The notes under the pieces are model-generated. The model saw nothing but the letters and a program-made list of their open reading frames with translations, did not search any database and was not told where the DNA came from. A stretch of 64,000 nt of DNA. It comes from Streptomyces sp. NBC_01294. Lineage in GTDB: Bacteria; Actinomycetota; Actinomycetes; Streptomycetales; Streptomycetaceae. Numbering within the stretch: position 1 is the first letter of the stretch; every line of letters starts with the position of its first letter. Below, in pieces: positions 60,189-64,000 of the stretch. The stretch lies in the NCBI RefSeq assembly GCF_035917235.1, contig NZ_CP108423.1, positions 7,655,501 through 7,719,500 on the forward strand. The letters are read 5' to 3'. A program made the translations under genes and the position numbers.

Positions 60189-62411
60189 ATGGAGCTCTCC
60201 CCTTCCGCGCACGCCGATTCCTTCTGCAGGGACCGACTGCCGCCCTTCTCCCTCTGGCCCGAACTCCACTTCGAACTACCGGAGTTGGATTACCCGGACC
60301 GACTCAACTGTGCTGGGCGCCTGCTCGACGACGCCGTCGAGCTCCACGGCCCCGACCGCCCCTGTCTGCTCACTCCGACCGAGCGCTGGACCTACGGCGA
60401 ACTGCAACACCGCGCCAACCAGGTCGCCCAGGTCCTCACCGAGGACTTCGGCCTCCGGCCCGGCAACCGCGTCCTGCTGCGCGGCCCCAACAACCCCTGG
60501 CTCGTGGCCGCGTGGTTCGGCGTGCTGAAGGCCGGTGGCGTCGCCGTCACCACCATGCCGCTGCTGCGCGCCTCCGAACTCGCCGAGCTCACCGACATCA
60601 GCCGGCCCACGGTCGCCGTGTGCGACCACCGCTATGTGGAGGACCTCGACGCGAACCGCCGGCCCGGCCTGCCGGACCTGCCGGACCTGCCGGTCCTCGC
60701 CTACGGAGGTCCCGGGGCGACGGACCTGACCGCGCGCTGCGCGGCCAAGGACGGCCGGTTCACCACCGTGGTCACGGCCGCGGACGACGTGGCGCTGATC
60801 GCCTTCACCTCCGGTACGACCGGCCGTCCCAAGGCGACCCTGCACTTCCACCGCGACGTCCTGGCCAACGCGGACACGTTCTCCCGGCACGTCCTCAAAC
60901 CCCGCCCGGACGACGTCTTCACCGGCACACCGCCACTCGCCTTCACTTTCGGGCTCGGCGGTCTGGTGGTCTTCCCCCTCCACGCCGGGGCCGCGACCCT
61001 GCTGATCGAGCAGGCGGCCCCACTGCAGCTGGCCGAGCTCGTCGCGGCCCACGGAGTGACCGTGCTCTTCACGGCGCCCACGGCCTACCGCGCGATCATG
61101 GAGGCCGGGGCGGCGGACCGGCTCGCGGGGCTGCGCCGCTGCGTGTCCGCCGGGGAACCGCTCCCGGCCGCGGTGTGGCACGAGTTCCACGCCGCCACCG
61201 GCCTGCGCATCATCGACGGCATCGGCGCCACCGAGATGCTCCACGTCTTCATCTCGGCGGCCGACGAGGACATCCGGCCCGGCTCCACCGGCCGACCCGT
61301 TCCCGGCTACCGCGCCGCCGTCGTCGACGAGCACGGCGACCCCGTCCCCGACGGGCAGCCCGGCCTGCTCGCGGTCACGGGTCCCACCGGCTGCCGCTAC
61401 CTGGCGGACCCGCGCCAGACCTCGTACGTCAGGAACGGCTGGAACATCACCGGCGACACCTACGTCCGCGACGCGGAGGGCTACTTCTGGTACGTCGCCC
61501 GCAGCGACGACATGATCGTCTCCTCCGGCTACAACATCGCGGGCCCCGAGGTCGAGAAGGCCCTCGTCGCCCATCCCCACGTCGAGGAGTGCGCGGTCGT
61601 CGGAGCCCCGGACGAGCGGCGCGGCATGCTGGTCAAGGCCTACGTCGTCCTGGGCGCCGGCGTCCCGGCGTCCGAGGCGACCGTCCGCGAGCTGCAGACC
61701 CACGTCAAGCGGACCATCGCCCCGTACAAGTACCCGCGCGCCGTCGAATTCGTCACGGAACTCCCGCGCACCGGCACCGGAAAGCTGCGGCGCGGCGAAC
61801 TGCGCGAGCGCGCCCGCGTTGACGCATCGCCCGCCGGGCCGGGCACGTCGTCCGGGCCGGGCACAGCCTCCGGGCCGGATTCCGGACCGCCCGGCGGACC
61901 GGCCGCACCGCCGTCAGCGCCGCCCACCGCGCCCGGGCCGGCCACACCGCCCGAGCTGCCCAGCGTCGTCGTCGAGCGCCGCGTCGAGTGGACCGACACC
62001 GACGCCGCCGGGCACTACCACCACTCCACCGTCGTGCGCTGGGTCGAGGCGGCCGAGGCCGTCCTGCTCCACCGCCTGGGCCTGTCCCACCTGTTCGGAA
62101 GCACCCCCCGGGTCCACTTCGAGGCCGACTACCGGGCACGGCTCTGGTTCGGGGACGCGGTGCGCACCGAACTGAAGGTCGTCAAGGTCGGCTCGGCCTC
62201 CCTGCACTACGCCTTCACCGTGCGCAGCGAACGGGGCGTGGAGGCGGCCACCGGCCGCATGGTCATCGCCCACTCGGCCGCCCACGCGACCGGTGCGACC
62301 CCCTGGCCCGCCGACGTGCGCGAGCTGCTGGGCACGGCGGGACCGCAGACACCCGAACTACTCACCATCGCCGCATCACCCGGAGGTACGCCGTGCGCGT
62401 CGCAGTCATAG
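60189..62411 (+). CDS. Aryl-CoA ligase fused to 4HBT-type thioesterase
   Basis: The 740-residue protein has an AMP-dependent aryl-CoA ligase (about 1-542): LIAFTSGTTGRPKATLHFHRD is the A3 motif, YLADPRQTSYVRNGWNITGDTYVRD covers A7-A8 and LPRTGTGKLRRGEL contains the catalytic Lys. Sequence near the middle (GTPPLAFTFGLGGLVVFPL) resembles benzoate/2-aminobenzoate-CoA ligases. A Pro/Gly/Ala-rich linker (about 543-590) joins a hot-dog domain, VVERRVEWTDTDAAGHYHHSTVVRWVEAAEAVLLHRLG, like 4-hydroxybenzoyl-CoA thioesterase. The ATG at 60189 is used. It overlaps the next gene by 19 bases, so the two are translationally linked. It activates an aromatic acid to CoA thioester, and may also release a product. 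Confidence 0.9.
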   Translation: MELSPSAHADSFCRDRLPPFSLWPELHFELPELDYPDRLNCAGRLLDDAVELHGPDRPCLLTPTERWTYGELQHRANQVAQVLTEDFGLRPGNRVLLRGPNNPWLVAAWFGVLKAGGVAVTTMPLLRASELAELTDISRPTVAVCDHRYVEDLDANRRPGLPDLPDLPVLAYGGPGATDLTARCAAKDGRFTTVVTAADDVALIAFTSGTTGRPKATLHFHRDVLANADTFSRHVLKPRPDDVFTGTPPLAFTFGLGGLVVFPLHAGAATLLIEQAAPLQLAELVAAHGVTVLFTAPTAYRAIMEAGAADRLAGLRRCVSAGEPLPAAVWHEFHAATGLRIIDGIGATEMLHVFISAADEDIRPGSTGRPVPGYRAAVVDEHGDPVPDGQPGLLAVTGPTGCRYLADPRQTSYVRNGWNITGDTYVRDAEGYFWYVARSDDMIVSSGYNIAGPEVEKALVAHPHVEECAVVGAPDERRGMLVKAYVVLGAGVPASEATVRELQTHVKRTIAPYKYPRAVEFVTELPRTGTGKLRRGELRERARVDASPAGPGTSSGPGTASGPDSGPPGGPAAPPSAPPTAPGPATPPELPSVVVERRVEWTDTDAAGHYHHSTVVRWVEAAEAVLLHRLGLSHLFGSTPRVHFEADYRARLWFGDAVRTELKVVKVGSASLHYAFTVRSERGVEAATGRMVIAHSAAHATGATPWPADVRELLGTAGPQTPELLTIAASPGGTPCASQS

Positions 62412-64000
62412 GAGGAGGGCCCGGCGGACTGTACTTCGCGGCCCTGACCAAGCAGCTCTCCCCGCACTGGGAGGTGACCGTCTGGGAACGCAACGCCCCC
62501 GACGACACCTTCGGCTTCGGGGTCGTCTTCTCCGACGAGACGCTCGACGGCATCGCCCAGGCCGACCGCGAGATCCACGAGGCCATGTCCGCGGAGTTCG
62601 CCCGCTGGGCCGACATCGACGTCCGCTACCGGGGCACCACCCTCACCTCGGGCGGCCATGGCTTTGCCGCCCTCGGACGCCGGCACCTGCTGCGGATCCT
62701 CCAGGAGCGCTGCGCCGCGCTGGAGGTGGACGTCCGCTACCGCACCCAGGCCCCGCCCGCCGCCGAACTCGCCGTGTCGTACGACCTGGTGGTGGCCTGC
62801 GACGGCGTACGGTCGGCCACCCGCGCCGCCTACGCCGACACGTTCGGCACCGACCTCGACGAGCGCGCCGGCCGCTACATGTGGCTCGGCACGGACAAGG
62901 TCTTCGAAGCCTTCACCTTCATCGTCGACGAGCAGGACTTCGGCACCCTCCAGGTGCACGCGTACCCCTACGACTCCACCCGCTCCACCTTCATCGTGGA
63001 GATGGAGGAGGAGGCGTGGCGGCGCGCCGGCTTCGAGGAGTTCGCCGACCGCGGCCATCCGCCGGGCACCAGCGACGAGGAGAGCATCCGGCGCTGCGAG
63101 GAACTCCTCGCGGGCCACCTCGACGGCCACCGGCTCCTCCCCAACAACTCCAAGTGGCTCCGCTTCACCACGGTCCGCAACCGCACCTGGCGGCACGAGA
63201 ACGTCGTCCTCCTCGGGGACGCCGCCCACACCGCGCACTTCTCCATCGGCTCCGGCACCAAGCTCGCCATGGAGGACGCCCTCGTCCTCGCCGCCAGCCT
63301 GCACGAACACCCGGACGTGCCGACCGCGCTCGCCGCGTACGAGGACGAGCGCAGGCCGGTGGTGGAGTCCACCCAGCGCGCGGCCCAGGCCAGCCTGGAG
63401 TGGTTCGAGCACATCGACCGGTACACCGGCCAGGACCCGCACCAGTTCGCCTTCAACCTCCTCACCCGCAGCCGCCGCGTCACCTACGACAACCTGCGCC
63501 TGCGCGACGAGGGGTTCACCAGCGCGGTCAACCGCTCCTCGACCGTGCCCCCGATGTTCCGCCCCTACCCGCTCGGCGGACTGCTGCTGCGCAACCGGGT
63601 CGTCGTCCCGCCCACCGCGCTGCACACCGCGCGTGACGGCGTCCCCGGCGACTTCGACCTGGTCCACCTCAGCACGCAGGCCCTCGGCGGCGCGGGCCTG
63701 GTCCTCGCCGGGATGACGTCCGTCAGCGCCGACGGCCGGGCCACCCCCGGCTGCCCCGGCCTGTGGACCGACGGACAGGAAGCGGCCTGGCGGCGCATCA
63801 CGGACTTCGTCCACGGCCAGTCCGACACCTGCCTCGGCATCCAGCTGACGCACGCCGGCCGCCGCGCCGCCGCCCGCGACGGGCAGCCGATCGCCGCTTC
63901 GGCGCTGGCCTGGGACGAGCGGAGCCCGGTGCCGCGCGAGGCCGACCGGGCCGACATGGACGCCGTCGTACGGGACTTCGTGAGCGCGGCCCGGCGCGCC
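62393..64000 (+). CDS. Bifunctional salicylyl-CoA 5-hydroxylase / old-yellow-enzyme protein, 3' end outside window
   Basis: GTG 62393 is preceded by GGAGG. The visible 536 residues hold an FAD-dependent aromatic monooxygenase (VIGGGPGGLYFAALTKQL; LLGDAAHTAHFSIGSGTKLAMEDALVLAASL) up to about residue 375. The start of an NADH:flavin oxidoreductase (OYE) barrel follows (MFRPYPLGGLLLRNRVVVPPTALHTARDGVPGDFDLVHLSTQALGGAGLVLAGMTSVSADG). This fusion is the architecture of 2-aminobenzoyl-CoA monooxygenase/reductase and salicylyl-CoA 5-hydroxylase. It acts on the thioester made by the preceding ligase. Whether the substrate is anthranilate or salicylate cannot be decided without the rest of the operon. 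Confidence 0.9.
   Translation, partial: MRVAVIGGGPGGLYFAALTKQLSPHWEVTVWERNAPDDTFGFGVVFSDETLDGIAQADREIHEAMSAEFARWADIDVRYRGTTLTSGGHGFAALGRRHLLRILQERCAALEVDVRYRTQAPPAAELAVSYDLVVACDGVRSATRAAYADTFGTDLDERAGRYMWLGTDKVFEAFTFIVDEQDFGTLQVHAYPYDSTRSTFIVEMEEEAWRRAGFEEFADRGHPPGTSDEESIRRCEELLAGHLDGHRLLPNNSKWLRFTTVRNRTWRHENVVLLGDAAHTAHFSIGSGTKLAMEDALVLAASLHEHPDVPTALAAYEDERRPVVESTQRAAQASLEWFEHIDRYTGQDPHQFAFNLLTRSRRVTYDNLRLRDEGFTSAVNRSSTVPPMFRPYPLGGLLLRNRVVVPPTALHTARDGVPGDFDLVHLSTQALGGAGLVLAGMTSVSADGRATPGCPGLWTDGQEAAWRRITDFVHGQSDTCLGIQLTHAGRRAAARDGQPIAASALAWDERSPVPREADRADMDAVVRDFVSAARRA

Overview
This window is GC-rich actinobacterial chromosome, almost certainly Streptomyces or a close relative such as Kitasatospora. 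The codon third positions are strongly G/C and the genes are tightly packed on both strands, often sharing GTGA/ATGA start-stop overlaps. Typical Streptomyces families are present: an HGxxPAAW-type membrane protein, ECF42 sigma factor with a DGPF/YCII partner, a BtrH-like protein, DUF2330, an RsbW-like ATPase and many TetR, MarR, GntR, LysR and LacI regulators. No rRNA, tRNA, CRISPR array, insertion sequence or prophage was recognised.

Layout. (1) 1-4562, minus strand: two translationally coupled genes form a compact RNA-repair module, an RNA ligase/polynucleotide kinase followed by a four-domain protein (MJ1316 cyclic-end recognition, EEP nuclease/phosphatase, 2H phosphoesterase, poly(A)-polymerase-like nucleotidyltransferase). 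(2) 4900-16400: small metabolic and unknown genes, a frameshifted lipoprotein, a VanW cell-wall protein followed by a membrane acyltransferase, a Nudix hydrolase preceded by a possible leader peptide, and an SDR-GNAT pair. (3) 16395-25400: regulator/target pairs with visible palindromic operators (NADH dehydrogenase-like protein/TetR, MarR, DUF1304/TetR), a DEAD-box helicase and a cold-shock protein. (4) 25480-33620: YCII and ECF42 sigma, then a stand-alone condensation-domain protein, a MacB/FtsX-type ABC exporter and a divergent NarL-type two-component system. (5) 33700-43040: a repeat protein coupled to a LysR regulator, a sugar-nucleotide-epimerase-like reductase, and a GntR-controlled ABC uptake operon ending in a HAD phosphatase. 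(6) 43043-50631: secreted and membrane proteins (DUF2330, HtrA-like protease, AI-2E-type permease, secreted unknown, type-B esterase with a long Ala-Thr repeat). (7) 50780-59500: what looks like a LacI-type local regulon. An MFS exporter, a secreted SurE nucleotidase, two esterases and two PAP2 proteins surround a LacI regulator. Close variants of one 12-bp palindrome, TTACACGTGTAA, lie upstream of the MFS gene, upstream of the lacI-type gene and upstream of the divergent esterase. (8) 59600-64000: an RsbW-like ATPase and the start of an aryl-CoA catabolic operon (aryl-CoA ligase fused to a hot-dog thioesterase, then a salicylyl-CoA/2-aminobenzoyl-CoA hydroxylase fused to an old-yellow-enzyme domain, cut by the window edge).

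The strongest candidate for an under-described system is the RNA-repair pair at the left edge. In two coupled polypeptides it appears to carry 5' kinase, ligase, 2',3'-cyclic-end recognition and processing, 3' trimming and 3' nucleotide addition. Other notable signals are the inferred LacI regulon, a PAP2 paralogue that has lost both histidines of its active site, the fused ligase-thioesterase, a perfect 30-bp palindrome, and a 22-copy hexanucleotide repeat inside an esterase gene. All functions are inferred from motifs read by eye. No database search was possible.
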